64,000 nucleotides of DNA from CAVZTX01 sp963778375 (GCA_963778375.1 CAVZTX010000027.1:1-64000); one strand, 5' to 3'; positions 1-8,791 are shown, counted from the first letter of the stretch. Made by a program: numbers and translations. The notes: generated from the sequence alone by a model not told the origin.

Positions 1-13
1 GCTCTGCTTCATG

Positions 14-42
14 TTGCGACAAACGACCAAACCGTCTATAAT
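14..42 (+). promoter_or_regulatory. Sigma-70-type promoter for the M16 peptidase operon
   Basis: TTGCGA at 14-19 and a perfect TATAAT at 37-42 are separated by 17 bases. Transcription would start near 49 and give a leader of about 118 bases before the ATG at 167. The leader holds an inverted repeat (113-136, gatgagcgg/ccgctcgtc with one mismatch, six-base loop) that could be a 5' UTR hairpin or the end of an upstream transcript. No gene is recognisable in bases 1-166. Confidence 0.55.
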
Positions 43-166
43 AGTGAAACGCGCCTGGCAAAACTCTGCCGAGGCCGCGAGAAAAATTTAATGCTTCAAT
101 GCAAATACAGAGATGAGCGGTTGGAGCCGCTCGTCTTTGTGAAGAGGCGATGGAGTATCTATCTAC

Positions 167-1447
167 ATGGACTATGTGCGAACAACGCTGCCTAATGGAC
201 TACGCTTACTGACCGCCTCGATGCCAGGTATGCGTTCCGCTAGTGTCGCCTTCTTTTTTACTGTGGGGTCACGTTACGAAACGAACGCTATTGCGGGCGT
301 ATCACACTTCATCGAGCACATGCTCTTCAAAGGTACCGAACATTACCCTACAGCTCGGCTCATCTCGGAGGCTATTGAGGGCGTGGGTGGCATCTTTAAT
401 GGAAGTACTGGCAAAGAACTAACGAACTATACAGCACGTGTCCCTGCTGAACACCTGACAACTGTAATGCATACGCTTGCCGATATGGTGCGGCGACCAC
501 TGCTTGATCCAATAGAGATCGAAAAAGAGCGCAGTGTGATTATTGAAGAGCTAAGTTCCACGCGCGATGATCCACAAGAGTGGGTCAATATGCTGATCGA
601 CGAAGCGATGTGGCCTGGTCTCCCGCTTGGACGGGATGATGCAGGGTATGAGGAGACGGTGGCACAATTGCAGCGCGAGCAGTTACTCAGCTACCTGGAT
701 GAGTATTATCGACCGAACTCGCTGATTATCAGTATCGCAGGGAATGTTGAGCACAAGCAGGTACTTGATATGACTGAGCGTCTGTTTGGAGATTGGCATG
801 CACGTGATCACAAGCAATGGACAGAGAGCTTTCCTCCACGGGATGTCTTACCGGTGGCATTGATTCATAAAGAGACAGAGCAAGCAAATATTTGTCTGGC
901 GACATTGGGAGTAGCCCATTCGTCCCCGGATTACTATCCTTTTATACTGATCAATGCTATTCTAGGTGACGGGATGAGTTCGCGACTCTTCCAGACGATT
1001 CGTGAAGAGCAAGGGTTGGCTTACGATATTGGTAGCTACTTCAATAGCTACTATGAAACAGGCGACCTAGTCGTGAGCGCAGGGGTCGATCCTTCACAGA
1101 TCGAACCTGCTATACGAGCAATCATTGGCGAACTCCAAGAACTGTGTGTGACCCCAGTGCCAGCAAACGAATTGAGTCGCATTAAAGCCTATGTACGGGG
1201 AAGCATGGTATTAGGATTAGAAGGTACACATCAAGTTGCTTCCTGGCTTGGGGGCCAGGAATGCCTGCGCGGCGGCATAACCAATGTCGATGAGATGATA
1301 GCTCGCATCGATGCAGTAACCGCGCAGGATATTCAACGCGTTGCGCAGGCCTGCTTTGTTCCTGAGTGGCGTCGTCTGGCCGTTATTGGTCCATACGAGC
1401 CTCAACAAGCGGAGCGCCTGGGAGAGTTGCTCAAGACTCACCCCTGA
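167..1447 (+). CDS. M16 family zinc metallopeptidase (processing-peptidase-like)
   Basis: A 426-residue M16 insulinase/mitochondrial processing peptidase-type protein. The inverted zinc motif HxxEH is complete (H47, E50, H51), and the third metal ligand, Glu127, lies exactly 76 residues after H51, as the family requires, so it should be an active protease. The C-terminal half is the non-catalytic M16 lobe, with the family's R-x-x-x-Y-like region near residues 275-300. There is no signal peptide, so the protein is probably cytoplasmic. It is the first gene of a plus-strand run with a TPR protein, a Roadblock protein and Ndk. A purine-rich stretch (gaagaggcgatggag) precedes the ATG. The natural substrate cannot be read from the sequence. 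Confidence 0.92.
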   Translation: MDYVRTTLPNGLRLLTASMPGMRSASVAFFFTVGSRYETNAIAGVSHFIEHMLFKGTEHYPTARLISEAIEGVGGIFNGSTGKELTNYTARVPAEHLTTVMHTLADMVRRPLLDPIEIEKERSVIIEELSSTRDDPQEWVNMLIDEAMWPGLPLGRDDAGYEETVAQLQREQLLSYLDEYYRPNSLIISIAGNVEHKQVLDMTERLFGDWHARDHKQWTESFPPRDVLPVALIHKETEQANICLATLGVAHSSPDYYPFILINAILGDGMSSRLFQTIREEQGLAYDIGSYFNSYYETGDLVVSAGVDPSQIEPAIRAIIGELQELCVTPVPANELSRIKAYVRGSMVLGLEGTHQVASWLGGQECLRGGITNVDEMIARIDAVTAQDIQRVAQACFVPEWRRLAVIGPYEPQQAERLGELLKTHP

Positions 1448-1494
1448 GATGTGCTTTGTAGGCTACGCCGAGAAGGGAGAGGAGATTCGGTTTT

Positions 1495-4143
1495 ATGGCA
1501 CAAACAATGCTTCGGGACTATTTGCAGATCACTGAGGATGCCATTAGTGCTGGCCATATTGATGATGCAATGGAGAAGTGCCAGCACATTCTTAATTTTT
1601 TTCCAGAGTCACTTGAAGCACAGCGCCTTCTCGGTGAAGTTTATTTAGCACAAGGTCAACTGGAAGAGGCGCAACAAACCTTTGACTGGATACTGGCGAA
1701 TGATCCTGAGAATGTGATTGTCTACTGCGACCGGGCCTTAATCAGTGAACGACTATCAGATGTGGATACGGCGCTCGATTGTTATCAGCAAGCTTATGAG
1801 CTAAGCCGAGGCAATAGCCAGATTCGCCAGGAGTTTAACGAGTTGAGCGGCAGAGTGGGACAGCAAGATTTCATGTTCTCGCGTGCTGGCCTGGCTCGAT
1901 TGTATATGCGAGGCGATCTTCTGCCACAGGCACTGCAAGAATGGGAAGCCGTGCTGAACGTCAGTCCTGAACGTCTGGATGCCCGCACCGGACTACTCGA
2001 AACATATTGGCGGGAGGGACTGTATGACCAGGTCGAGCAACTAGCAGCACAGATTCTTGAAGATATCCCGAGTTGCTTAAAAGCATTACTACTGTTCGCA
2101 CACGTCACATCTGTCTATAATATCGAACAGGCGCGAGAATTGCTACAGCGAGCCGAGGCGATGGATCCTGAAATGACGATGGCTCAAGATCTTTTTAGTG
2201 ACCTGGTGGCAAGTCAGCCAAAAGATCCGTTCGTGGCGCTGCTTAAAAAGGGTTCTGTAATTGTGCCAGCGTCTCTCAATGATGCGCCTGTACCTTTTTC
2301 AATGAAGACAGAAGATATTGCAAATAGTATACTGAGTCCTACACCTTCGGATGCTTCAAATTCACACCTTGGATGGGCCAATCTCGAAAGCTGGAGCGAA
2401 CTTGATACGATGTCGGTTCCTCAACAGCTTGCTCAACCTGTACCAGAGTCGTCAGCTCATACTACCTGGTCCAATGATAGTATGCAAAACAACGATACAT
2501 GGGCAGCACTTGTTCAGTCAGTTCAGGGTACGTCTGGATCTGAGCCAGAACTTGAGATGTGGGAAGAGCCACAGCATGTTGAAAGAGGTTTGGAGCCTGA
2601 CCTTGCAAACGACGAGCCAATTGCCGAAGAGCATCCGTGGCAGCAAGCAGAACATGTTGTAGAGCAGGTTGATGAGCCTGCTGGTACATGGGATAGCCTT
2701 AGTTCTTTACCTACACTTCCGGCTATGGATCCATGGGAGACAGAACCTCAAGAACGAGAGTTGCCATCTCCACCGGCCTGGCTGGACATGCTTACACGAG
2801 GAGATGGAGCCATAGCGGCCAGCCAGACACCTCCATTTGTTGAACAAGAGCCACCTGCCGTTCCATCGATAGCAGATCAACCTGGCATAGAGCCAGCACC
2901 GATTACTCAAATTCTAGCGAATCAACCACTCGTAGAACAAGATACTCACATGCCATTGGAATTGGAAACTGAACTCCAACAGGAACAGGAGCAAGAACCA
3001 GCTTTCTTCTTTGCATCAGATGACAAAGATGCAGAGATAGGCTGGCCAGAGTGGTTGAAATCACTTGGAGCTGCGACTATGGAAGCAGAGCCTGCACAGG
3101 AGCATGAGTTCTTGGAGGCATTTACGGCGACTCCCGAACCACAACACCCTGAACCACAAGGCCCTGTGCCGAGTACGCCCTGGTTGGACGCACTAGATGA
3201 AGAAAGCTCAATAGCTCAGGCATATCCTGAAAACGAACAGCAATTGGTGACGAGCTTAGAGAATCTAGAATACGATTTACATGCTCAAGGTTTCGTACCA
3301 CTGGAACCAGGATCACTTTCAACTATCGCGCAGGAGCATCAGGAACAGATACCAACGCTCTCATCAGCGCTAGCGCAGTTTGGCGATTTTACACAGCAGC
3401 CTGCCGAGCCGAATGATGCACCTCAGCCAATTCAACCCGACAATGCATCACAGGTCACTCAGGTAACGAATATACTCTCTGAAGGAGCGGCTGAACCTAC
3501 GCAAGCCACGACGGTTCGGCCAACCCCAGGCCCGACTTCTGAAACGGTAACAGCATTCGGCAATGCTACTTCGTCAGAACCTGTAAGTATATCGCCTTCT
3601 CCTAGCCAAGCGACTTTCAGTCCAGTTTCTGAGGCTGTGCCGGTTTCCAGTGCGAGCAATATGGTAATGCCTCCTCCTATAGCGACTTCTCGGGCTGAGG
3701 CATTACTCGAAAACGAGCTAGAGACAACGATGAAACGGCCAAGTATCCGGCTACAATCAATGCAACAACGTTCATCGTCACAACAAGAACAGTCTATGCC
3801 GGTCAACAAAGGACGTGCGGGTGAACGGGCTGGAACAAATAAAACGTCCGATAGCAGTCCCAATTATAAAGAGCGCCTGCTCAAGGGATATCATGCTCAA
3901 CTTGACGGAGCCTACGATGATGCGATGCAAGAATACCGTATAATTATAAGGAATGCACCTGAACTGCTAGATGAGGTTGTGAGTAATCTACGTGCTCTAC
4001 TGAAGTTGGTACCCCGGTATACACTTGGTTATCGCGTTCTGGGAGATGCCTATATGCGCCAGGGTGAGTACTTACAGGCTATGGAGGCGTATAACAAGGC
4101 TCTGACTATGGCGAAAAAGGCAAAAGGCCAGGGCGGCAGTTAG
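1495..4143 (+). CDS. TPR-repeat protein with long acidic Pro/Gln/Glu-rich linker
   Basis: An 882-residue protein with two TPR blocks separated by a long low-complexity region. Residues about 1-240 form TPR-like helices (for example the alternating A/L/Y pattern around 30-110). Residues about 260-770 are rich in Glu, Gln, Pro, Ser and Thr, contain recurring short W-x-x-L/M segments (such as PAWLDML and PEWLKSL), and are probably disordered. Residues about 790-882 hold further TPR helices ending in a Lys-rich tail. It has no membrane segment or catalytic motif. The start is supported by AGGGAGAGGAG a few bases upstream. It is probably a scaffold, and co-transcription with the Roadblock protein suggests the two act together; that is inference. 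Confidence 0.8.
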   Translation: MAQTMLRDYLQITEDAISAGHIDDAMEKCQHILNFFPESLEAQRLLGEVYLAQGQLEEAQQTFDWILANDPENVIVYCDRALISERLSDVDTALDCYQQAYELSRGNSQIRQEFNELSGRVGQQDFMFSRAGLARLYMRGDLLPQALQEWEAVLNVSPERLDARTGLLETYWREGLYDQVEQLAAQILEDIPSCLKALLLFAHVTSVYNIEQARELLQRAEAMDPEMTMAQDLFSDLVASQPKDPFVALLKKGSVIVPASLNDAPVPFSMKTEDIANSILSPTPSDASNSHLGWANLESWSELDTMSVPQQLAQPVPESSAHTTWSNDSMQNNDTWAALVQSVQGTSGSEPELEMWEEPQHVERGLEPDLANDEPIAEEHPWQQAEHVVEQVDEPAGTWDSLSSLPTLPAMDPWETEPQERELPSPPAWLDMLTRGDGAIAASQTPPFVEQEPPAVPSIADQPGIEPAPITQILANQPLVEQDTHMPLELETELQQEQEQEPAFFFASDDKDAEIGWPEWLKSLGAATMEAEPAQEHEFLEAFTATPEPQHPEPQGPVPSTPWLDALDEESSIAQAYPENEQQLVTSLENLEYDLHAQGFVPLEPGSLSTIAQEHQEQIPTLSSALAQFGDFTQQPAEPNDAPQPIQPDNASQVTQVTNILSEGAAEPTQATTVRPTPGPTSETVTAFGNATSSEPVSISPSPSQATFSPVSEAVPVSSASNMVMPPPIATSRAEALLENELETTMKRPSIRLQSMQQRSSSQQEQSMPVNKGRAGERAGTNKTSDSSPNYKERLLKGYHAQLDGAYDDAMQEYRIIIRNAPELLDEVVSNLRALLKLVPRYTLGYRVLGDAYMRQGEYLQAMEAYNKALTMAKKAKGQGGS

Positions 4144-4165
4144 CTAGCACAAAAGGAGTCAAATT

Positions 4166-4513
4166 GTGGAAACTATTCTACAACGGTTGACCGATCTTGA
4201 CGAGGTTATTGGCGCAATTCTCGTCGGGAAAGACGGTTTAATCGTTACGGGGGCTTTGCACAGTGAAGATGAGGAAGTGTTGGGAGCGATGTCGGCGGCC
4301 ATTTTTGGCTCCATTGGCAGTTACACGACGCAAGTTAGCAGTGGTGAGACCCGCCACGTACTTATTGAAACGGATGCGGGTACAATACAACTGACAGAAG
4401 TAGGCGATCTGATACTTGTAGTAACGACCCAGTCTCATGGTAACCCGGGACGTGTTCGCTTGGAGATGAAAAAGGCTGCCCGTCAACTATCTCAGTTAGT
4501 AGCAAGCTACTAG
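4166..4513 (+). CDS. Roadblock/LC7 domain protein
   Basis: A 115-residue single-domain protein of the Roadblock/LC7 (MglB-like) fold. It has an N-terminal helix (LQRLTDLDEVIGAILVGKDG), a central helix with small residues (GAMSAAIFGSI), and the beta strands HVLIETDAG and DLILVVTT typical of the family. Such proteins regulate small Ras-like GTPases or form dimeric scaffolds. It starts at GTG with AAAAGGAG 8 bases upstream, 22 bases after the TPR gene. No small GTPase gene lies nearby, so its partner is elsewhere or it acts with the TPR protein. Confidence 0.85.
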   Translation: METILQRLTDLDEVIGAILVGKDGLIVTGALHSEDEEVLGAMSAAIFGSIGSYTTQVSSGETRHVLIETDAGTIQLTEVGDLILVVTTQSHGNPGRVRLEMKKAARQLSQLVASY

Positions 4514-4532
4514 ATAAACGAATAGGAGTAAC

Positions 4533-4985
4533 ATGGAACGTACTTTAATCATTGTCAAACCTGAAGGTGTGCAGCGAGGGCTGATTGGGCAGGTTATTTC
4601 CCGTTTTGAACAAAGAGGACTCAAGTTGGTGGGTCTGAAGTTGATACAAATTACGCCAGAACTGGCGGAACAACATTATGGAGTACACAAAGGCAAGCCA
4701 TTCTATCCTGGGTTGGTCAAACACATTACCTCCGGCCCGGTAGTAGTAGGGGTACTGGAAGGGCCAAAGGCGATCAGTGTGGTGCGCACTACTATGGGCA
4801 CCACAAACGCTGCTGAAGCCATTCCGGGCACTATTCGCGGTGATTACGCGTTGGAAATTGGCTTCAACATCATTCATGGCTCAGATGGGCCTGAGACGGC
4901 GACTACAGAGATTAACCTCTTTTTCAAACCGGAGGAATTGCTCAACTATAAGTTGGTCACAGATGCGTGGGTCTTTGAACAATAG
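4533..4985 (+). CDS. ndk: Nucleoside diphosphate kinase
   Basis: A 150-residue full-length Ndk, which transfers the gamma phosphate between nucleoside triphosphates and diphosphates through a phosphohistidine. The active-site segment NIIHGSDG is intact with the nucleophile His115, and the N-terminal ERTLIIVKPEGVQRG strand and loop are typical. It lies 19 bases after the Roadblock gene, preceded by AGGAG, and is the last gene of the operon before a strong terminator. Ndk supplies GTP, which would fit a neighbouring GTPase regulator, but that link is only positional. Confidence 0.97.
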   Translation: MERTLIIVKPEGVQRGLIGQVISRFEQRGLKLVGLKLIQITPELAEQHYGVHKGKPFYPGLVKHITSGPVVVGVLEGPKAISVVRTTMGTTNAAEAIPGTIRGDYALEIGFNIIHGSDGPETATTEINLFFKPEELLNYKLVTDAWVFEQ

Positions 4986-5005
4986 CGGGGGTATTGGGAA
5001 GATGC

Positions 5006-5037
5006 GCCAGTGGTTTCGACTACTGGCTTTTTTCTTT
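5006..5037 (+). terminator. Intrinsic terminator after ndk
   Basis: A stem of gccagtggt (5006-5014) and actactggc (5019-5027) with one G-T pair and a TTCG loop is followed by TTTTTTCTTTT. This is a classical Rho-independent terminator 20 bases after the ndk stop. It abuts the 3' end of the convergent minus-strand gene. Confidence 0.9.
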
Positions 5038-5318
5038 TAGGAAGCACATGAAGGAGACTCTTGCGTAGAGGTCTGTTCAGCGGTGGTTCGCTGTTTTTGT
5101 GAAAGACGCCAGCAACATGTTTTGCTACGTAGACAACGCTCTTGCTCTTCTAGTGTGACAGGCGGGGTGCCCTGCATACAAAAGACCTGGTACATAGGTT
5201 CACCTGCCGCTACATCATTACCGGGAAACCACCGCTCACGATAAAATGGGCAGGCATTTTTATGTTTACGCCAATTCGAGTTTTCTGCTGGATTGATTTC
5301 AATAGTACCTACCAACAA
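5037..5318 (-). CDS. Cys-rich small protein of a Chloroflexota type
   Basis: A 93-residue hypothetical protein. Its middle contains the spaced pattern CPF(Y) ... (F)CMQG..PPV....Q..CL....CCW, which resembles a Cys-rich module I associate with Chloroflexota proteins, sometimes beside LysM domains. The conserved cysteines may bind metal or form disulfides. Function is unknown. The start is TTG (codon 5318-5316), preceded by AGGAAGGAAG on the minus strand, and an extended -10 (TGGTATACT) sits 48 bases further upstream. It is convergent with ndk. Confidence 0.65.
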   Translation of the reverse strand: MLVGTIEINPAENSNWRKHKNACPFYRERWFPGNDVAAGEPMYQVFCMQGTPPVTLEEQERCLRSKTCCWRLSQKQRTTAEQTSTQESPSCAS

Positions 5319-5366
5319 TTCTTCCTTCCTGATCTACAAAACCTGCGGTAAGATAGGGATGTACGT

Positions 5367-5375
5367 AGTATACCA
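5367..5375 (-). promoter_or_regulatory. Extended -10 promoter TGGTATACT for the Cys-rich gene
   Basis: Read on the minus strand, the nonamer is TGG followed by TATACT, 48 bases before the TTG start at 5318. It is one of eight TGNTATACT sites placed upstream of genes in this window. No good -35 box is evident, as expected for extended -10 promoters. Confidence 0.5.
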
Positions 5376-5420
5376 CATGCTCTGTGTAATCAAGAGAGAT
5401 AAAAATAAAAGGAGTGTCAC

Positions 5421-6215
5421 TTGTACGAACGACAACCAGAGCCAGAAGTTAAGGCAATGCTGGATGAGGTACCATGGACGATACAGCAGGCCTTTCGAGG
5501 CGTTCTCTTCACTATTGTCCCCTGGGTCGCATTTGCTTTGGTGCTATCAAGTTTAAATGGGAAACCATCTAGCACCAATACACCGCTCGCGCCGAATGTA
5601 GATCTCACTACTGCTATCGTGACGTTTATTTTTTCTGTGCTCATTGAGGGAGCTTTTCTGATTGCTCCGCTTTATTATGCGAACAAAGCATTTCGCTCAA
5701 CCACTTCACACATCCGTCTTGCGCTACGGGCGCTCGGCTTTCGCGGTTTTTCCTTGGGTCGGGCACTTCCCTGGTTGGTCGTATTACTGCTAGGAATTTT
5801 TGCCGTTAACAATCTTTATCAATATGTAATTACGGTATTGCATTTGAATGTACAAACCAATGACCAGGTTCTCCTCGCACATAGCAAAGATGCTCCCCTG
5901 ACGACCTATGCAACGCTGATCGCAGCGGTTATTGTTGCCCCCATTTGTGAAGAGGTGTTTTTTCGAGGGTTTGTCTTCGCAGGATTATGCCGGGGTATGC
6001 CGGTAGGCTGGGCTCTCGTTTTAAGCGCTCTTATTTTCGCCACTACACATGCCGATCCTGGCTCTTTTGTAGTGCTTTTCGCCATTGGACTGGCGCTAGC
6101 CTTTCTTCGCTGGCGCACTCATTCGATCTGGCCTGGTATCGCGCTTCATGCACTGAATAATGGTGCGGCAGCGATACTTATTGTGCTTTATATGAATGGG
6201 GTGGTAAAAGGGTAA
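5421..6215 (+). CDS. CPBP family intramembrane glutamic endopeptidase
   Basis: A 264-residue polytopic membrane protein of the CPBP/Abi (CAAX protease, Rce1-like) family. The hallmark motifs are complete: EEVFFRG with Glu177-Glu178 and Arg182, FATTH with His210, and HALNN with His243 and Asn247. At least six hydrophobic segments are visible (about 27-45, 64-86, 115-142, 165-190, 196-212, 215-230). Members cleave membrane or prenylated substrates, or act in bacteriocin self-immunity; the substrate here is unknown. It starts at TTG with AAAGGAG 9 bases upstream and is divergent from the Cys-rich gene. Confidence 0.9.
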   Translation: MYERQPEPEVKAMLDEVPWTIQQAFRGVLFTIVPWVAFALVLSSLNGKPSSTNTPLAPNVDLTTAIVTFIFSVLIEGAFLIAPLYYANKAFRSTTSHIRLALRALGFRGFSLGRALPWLVVLLLGIFAVNNLYQYVITVLHLNVQTNDQVLLAHSKDAPLTTYATLIAAVIVAPICEEVFFRGFVFAGLCRGMPVGWALVLSALIFATTHADPGSFVVLFAIGLALAFLRWRTHSIWPGIALHALNNGAAAILIVLYMNGVVKG

Positions 6216-6302
6216 GCTACACCTGTAACCCATCCACGTATTGATTAACAGCACGTCGGTGCCACGTGAAGGAGCCCCACGATTATAAACCTTTCCGTTG
6301 TT

Positions 6303-6338
6303 CATAGAGCACACGGCCTAGGACAGTGTGCGTCTATG
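6303..6338. promoter_or_regulatory. Inverted repeat upstream of the ferritin-like gene
   Basis: CATAGAGCACAC (6303-6314) pairs with GTGTGCGTCTATG (6326-6338) with one bulged base and an 11-base spacer. It covers the first in-frame ATG (6336), which argues that translation really starts at 6396. It could be an operator or a 5' UTR hairpin. Confidence 0.4.
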
Positions 6339-6395
6339 GACCAGGTCACGATTCCCCAAAAATTAGATGCGCAACAGGCGCAGAAAGAAGAGATC

Positions 6396-7499
6396 ATGGT
6401 ACATAATGTACGACAATCGAAGCATACCACCAGCCGTCGTTCCTTTTTACGAAAGGGACTCGCGGTAGGAGCAGCAGGAACTATCGGCGGAGGGCTGCTA
6501 GCCAGTGGGATACCGGTCTTCGCAGAGGGAAGCAGTAGCAGTATCACCAAGGGAGATGTGGCAATTCTCAGGTTTCTGTCAGCAGCCGAAATTCTAGAAA
6601 CCGATCTATGGCAACAATACAACGAATTGGGAGGCATCCAGGATAGCGAAGTCCCAGGTGGGAGTGGAAGTGCGATCTACACCACTGCGCTTTCAGTGCT
6701 GGATAGTGATATGGCCCAATATATCCACGACAATACTGAGGATGAGTTCAGCCACTTCACGTTCATCAACGCCTACCTGGTTGCCAAGGGTGCTGATCCC
6801 GTTAATTTGGATAAGTTCCGTACTTTGCCGAGCAGTAAGGCGACGGGTGCTCAGCAAATTGGGAGGCTCACCAACCTCATGCAGCTCACGGTAGATACCA
6901 GCTATTGGACCAAATACCGCAGCCGCACGAAGAATCCCGATTTCGGTGATACGTTCCCGCAAGCCGTTCCAGGTTTGCTTGCTGGGCAATTTCCGGCGAT
7001 TCCCAGAAGCGATGACGACCTCCACCCTAAAGACCATATACAAGCGATTGCCAATACGGCGGGCTTCCACTTTGCATTTATCGAGCAAGGTGGCACGAGC
7101 CTCTACCCATCGCTGGCACAACGGGTGAGCAACGTTGAAGTGCTACGCATCTTGCTCAGTATCGGTCCTACGGAGACGGCGCACTTTCAGACATGGCATG
7201 ACAAGGCGGGTAATGCGCCTCCGCTGACAGATCCTACGAATGGGCTGGTGTTTCCCGACCTCAATTCTCCTCCATTTGGTGGTGAGGACTTCCAGACGAA
7301 CCTGATCATGCCGGAGCCAACTGTTTTCCTTAGCCGGAAGTTCCCGCCTGTTTCGATTGTTCGCCCAACTCAGACTCAGGGAGCTGCAATGGGTGCGTTG
7401 AAGGCTTTAACAGATGATGGGCTGTTTCGAGGTCAATCAAATGAATTCTTTGCAGTGCTAAAGGAGCTGGCAGAGGAGGCTGACGCGGCTCATCGCTGA
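6396..7499 (+). CDS. Tat-exported ferritin-like domain protein
   Basis: A Ferritin_2-type (DUF4439-like) four-helix protein of about 367 residues. From the ATG at 6396 (AGAAAGAAGAG just upstream) the N terminus is a twin-arginine signal, TSRRSFLRKG followed by a Gly/Ala-rich hydrophobic stretch ending near VFAEG, so the protein is exported folded. The ferritin-like part follows, with helix motifs FLSAAEILETDLW and HDNTEDEFSHFTFINAYL, whose Glu/His pairs are candidate di-metal ligands. A longer reading from 6336 is possible but its start lies inside an inverted repeat. The substrate and the bound metal are not evident. Confidence 0.85.
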   Translation: MVHNVRQSKHTTSRRSFLRKGLAVGAAGTIGGGLLASGIPVFAEGSSSSITKGDVAILRFLSAAEILETDLWQQYNELGGIQDSEVPGGSGSAIYTTALSVLDSDMAQYIHDNTEDEFSHFTFINAYLVAKGADPVNLDKFRTLPSSKATGAQQIGRLTNLMQLTVDTSYWTKYRSRTKNPDFGDTFPQAVPGLLAGQFPAIPRSDDDLHPKDHIQAIANTAGFHFAFIEQGGTSLYPSLAQRVSNVEVLRILLSIGPTETAHFQTWHDKAGNAPPLTDPTNGLVFPDLNSPPFGGEDFQTNLIMPEPTVFLSRKFPPVSIVRPTQTQGAAMGALKALTDDGLFRGQSNEFFAVLKELAEEADAAHR

Positions 7500-7579
7500 T
7501 TTTATCGGGTGGGAGCAAGCCGGACAGGCACAAGGTTTTATTCAACCACCTTACAGGGATAGATAATTCAGGATAAGCC

Positions 7580-7649
7580 AGAGGAGTGGAGGGGAACGGA
7601 AGGCACCCGCAGGGGGCCACCCGTCTGCCTCCACCCTTCCCCTGCCTCT
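7580..7649. terminator. Imperfect hairpin between convergent genes
   Basis: AGAGG..GGAGGGGAACGGAAGGCA and its imperfect complement TGCCTCCACCCTTCCCCTGCCTCT form a long GC-rich hairpin with internal loops. It sits between the ferritin-like gene and the convergent YgiT-type gene. No T-tract follows, so it is at best a weak two-way terminator. Confidence 0.3.
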
Positions 7650-7711
7650 ACAACTATCGATCAGGCCTTCCAATTTATAAACGGAGCAATTCGAGCATAC
7701 GTTGTTTGTGG

Positions 7712-7939
7712 TCATGCTGCTATGAATTGACGTATATCAACCTGTACGCCTGATTTTGTTGCATCTTCCACTATTTGCAGCAATCGTTCTGTGGTTTCTT
7801 CATCTACATATCCATCGCCACAATTTTGACAGACTTCAGCGGGTACAAGCTTGATTACAATAGTAGTGTTATCTCGCTCAAGCAAGATGGTAGTTGTACC
7901 TGGTTCTGTTTCTCCGTTTTTGCAAATGACACACTTCAC
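7712..7939 (-). CDS. YgiT-type zinc finger protein (MqsA-like antitoxin N domain)
   Basis: A 75-residue protein with CVIC (Cys3, Cys6) and CQNC (Cys37, Cys40), the two CxxC pairs of the YgiT/MqsA N-terminal zinc finger, followed by GYVDEETTERLLQIVEDA, as in short YgiT-type proteins. Such proteins are usually antitoxins encoded next to a small toxin (MqsR or DUF4258 type). No toxin ORF lies on either side, so this copy looks orphan. The start is GTG at 7939 with AGGAG at good spacing; a longer ATG reading to 7969 lacks such a site. Confidence 0.75.
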   Translation of the reverse strand: MKCVICKNGETEPGTTTILLERDNTTIVIKLVPAEVCQNCGDGYVDEETTERLLQIVEDATKSGVQVDIRQFIAA

Positions 7940-8059
7940 GACTATTTTCTCCTGAAATCTGGTTCCCACAAATCAGAGCCTGGTTCAGAGACTCTTACAA
8001 TATATATTTTATCTCAGTTCAGGTTTGTAGCGGAAGTTTGAGTCAGGTGAAGTTCCATA

Positions 8060-8068
8060 TGATATGAT
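8060..8068 (+). promoter_or_regulatory. Extended -10 promoter TGATATGAT for the HAD gene
   Basis: TGA followed by TATGAT lies 29 bases before the ATG at 8098. It resembles the TGNTATACT sites elsewhere in the window, with one change in the hexamer. Confidence 0.35.
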
Positions 8069-8097
8069 TACGAAAAACAGTAAGGGGTTGTTATTTT

Positions 8098-8760
8098 ATG
8101 TCAAATTCGATAGAAGCAGTGATCTGGGATCTGGATGGTGTGATTATTGATAGCGCGGAGGAGCACCGAAGGGCATGGCAGCGGTTGGCACGGGAGGAGG
8201 GCATTAGGATGACGGATGAAGACTTCTGGGCTACGTTTGGTAAGCGTAACGATGATATTTTTGCGATCATATGGGGAGATTTGCCGCCTGAGAAGGTGAA
8301 GGAACTTGCCCATCGTAAAGAGGCTTATTTCCGGGAATATATTCGCGAGACAGCGGCTCCTTTGCCCGGGGCTATGGAGTTGATGCGAGGGTTACACGAG
8401 GCGGGGTACGCGCAGGCGCTGGCTTCGTCTACGCCGATTGAGAATATCGATCTTATTGGTGAGGTGTTGGGGTTGAAACGCTATTTGACGGTGCTTGTGT
8501 CGGGCGAGACGGTGGCACGGGGCAAGCCTGCGCCTGATATTTTCCTGAAGGCGGCAAGCGAACTGGGCTTTCCTCCTGGACGTTGCCTTGTGATTGAGGA
8601 TGCGGTGGCGGGTGTGCAGGCTGCGCACGCGGCGGGGATGCGCTGTATTGCGGTGGCGGGTAATCGCGATTTGCCTGGTTTACGGGAGGCGGAGTTGATG
8701 GTGAGGAGTTTGACGGAGGTGGATGTGGAGAGGATACGGGAGTTGTCTGGGCAAGATTAA
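8098..8760 (+). CDS. HAD-superfamily phosphatase (beta-phosphoglucomutase-like)
   Basis: A 220-residue HAD subfamily IA hydrolase. Motif I is WDLDGVIID with Asp11 (nucleophile) and Asp13 (acid/base), motif II is the Ser-rich ASST near 109-112, motif III is GKPAPDIF with Lys143, and motif IV is VIEDAVAG with Glu167/Asp168. The alpha-helical cap lies between residues 20 and 85. It probably dephosphorylates a sugar phosphate or similar metabolite; the exact substrate cannot be told. GGGGTTG precedes the ATG. Its stop codon is 48 bases before selC, which appears to have its own promoter. Confidence 0.9.
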   Translation: MSNSIEAVIWDLDGVIIDSAEEHRRAWQRLAREEGIRMTDEDFWATFGKRNDDIFAIIWGDLPPEKVKELAHRKEAYFREYIRETAAPLPGAMELMRGLHEAGYAQALASSTPIENIDLIGEVLGLKRYLTVLVSGETVARGKPAPDIFLKAASELGFPPGRCLVIEDAVAGVQAAHAAGMRCIAVAGNRDLPGLREAELMVRSLTEVDVERIRELSGQD

Positions 8761-8762
8761 GC

Positions 8763-8791
8763 TTGACAAGTGCGGGGGTGAATGGGAAAAT
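8763..8791 (+). promoter_or_regulatory. Promoter for the tRNA-Sec gene
   Basis: A perfect TTGACA (8763-8768) and GAAAAT (8786-8791, four of six matches) are separated by 17 bases. Transcription would start about 10 bases before the tRNA 5' end. The site begins directly after the HAD stop codon. Confidence 0.55.

Noticed and set aside
3459..3863. A 134-codon minus-strand ORF.
   Set aside because: It is antisense to the low-complexity linker of the TPR gene and is an artefact of that composition.
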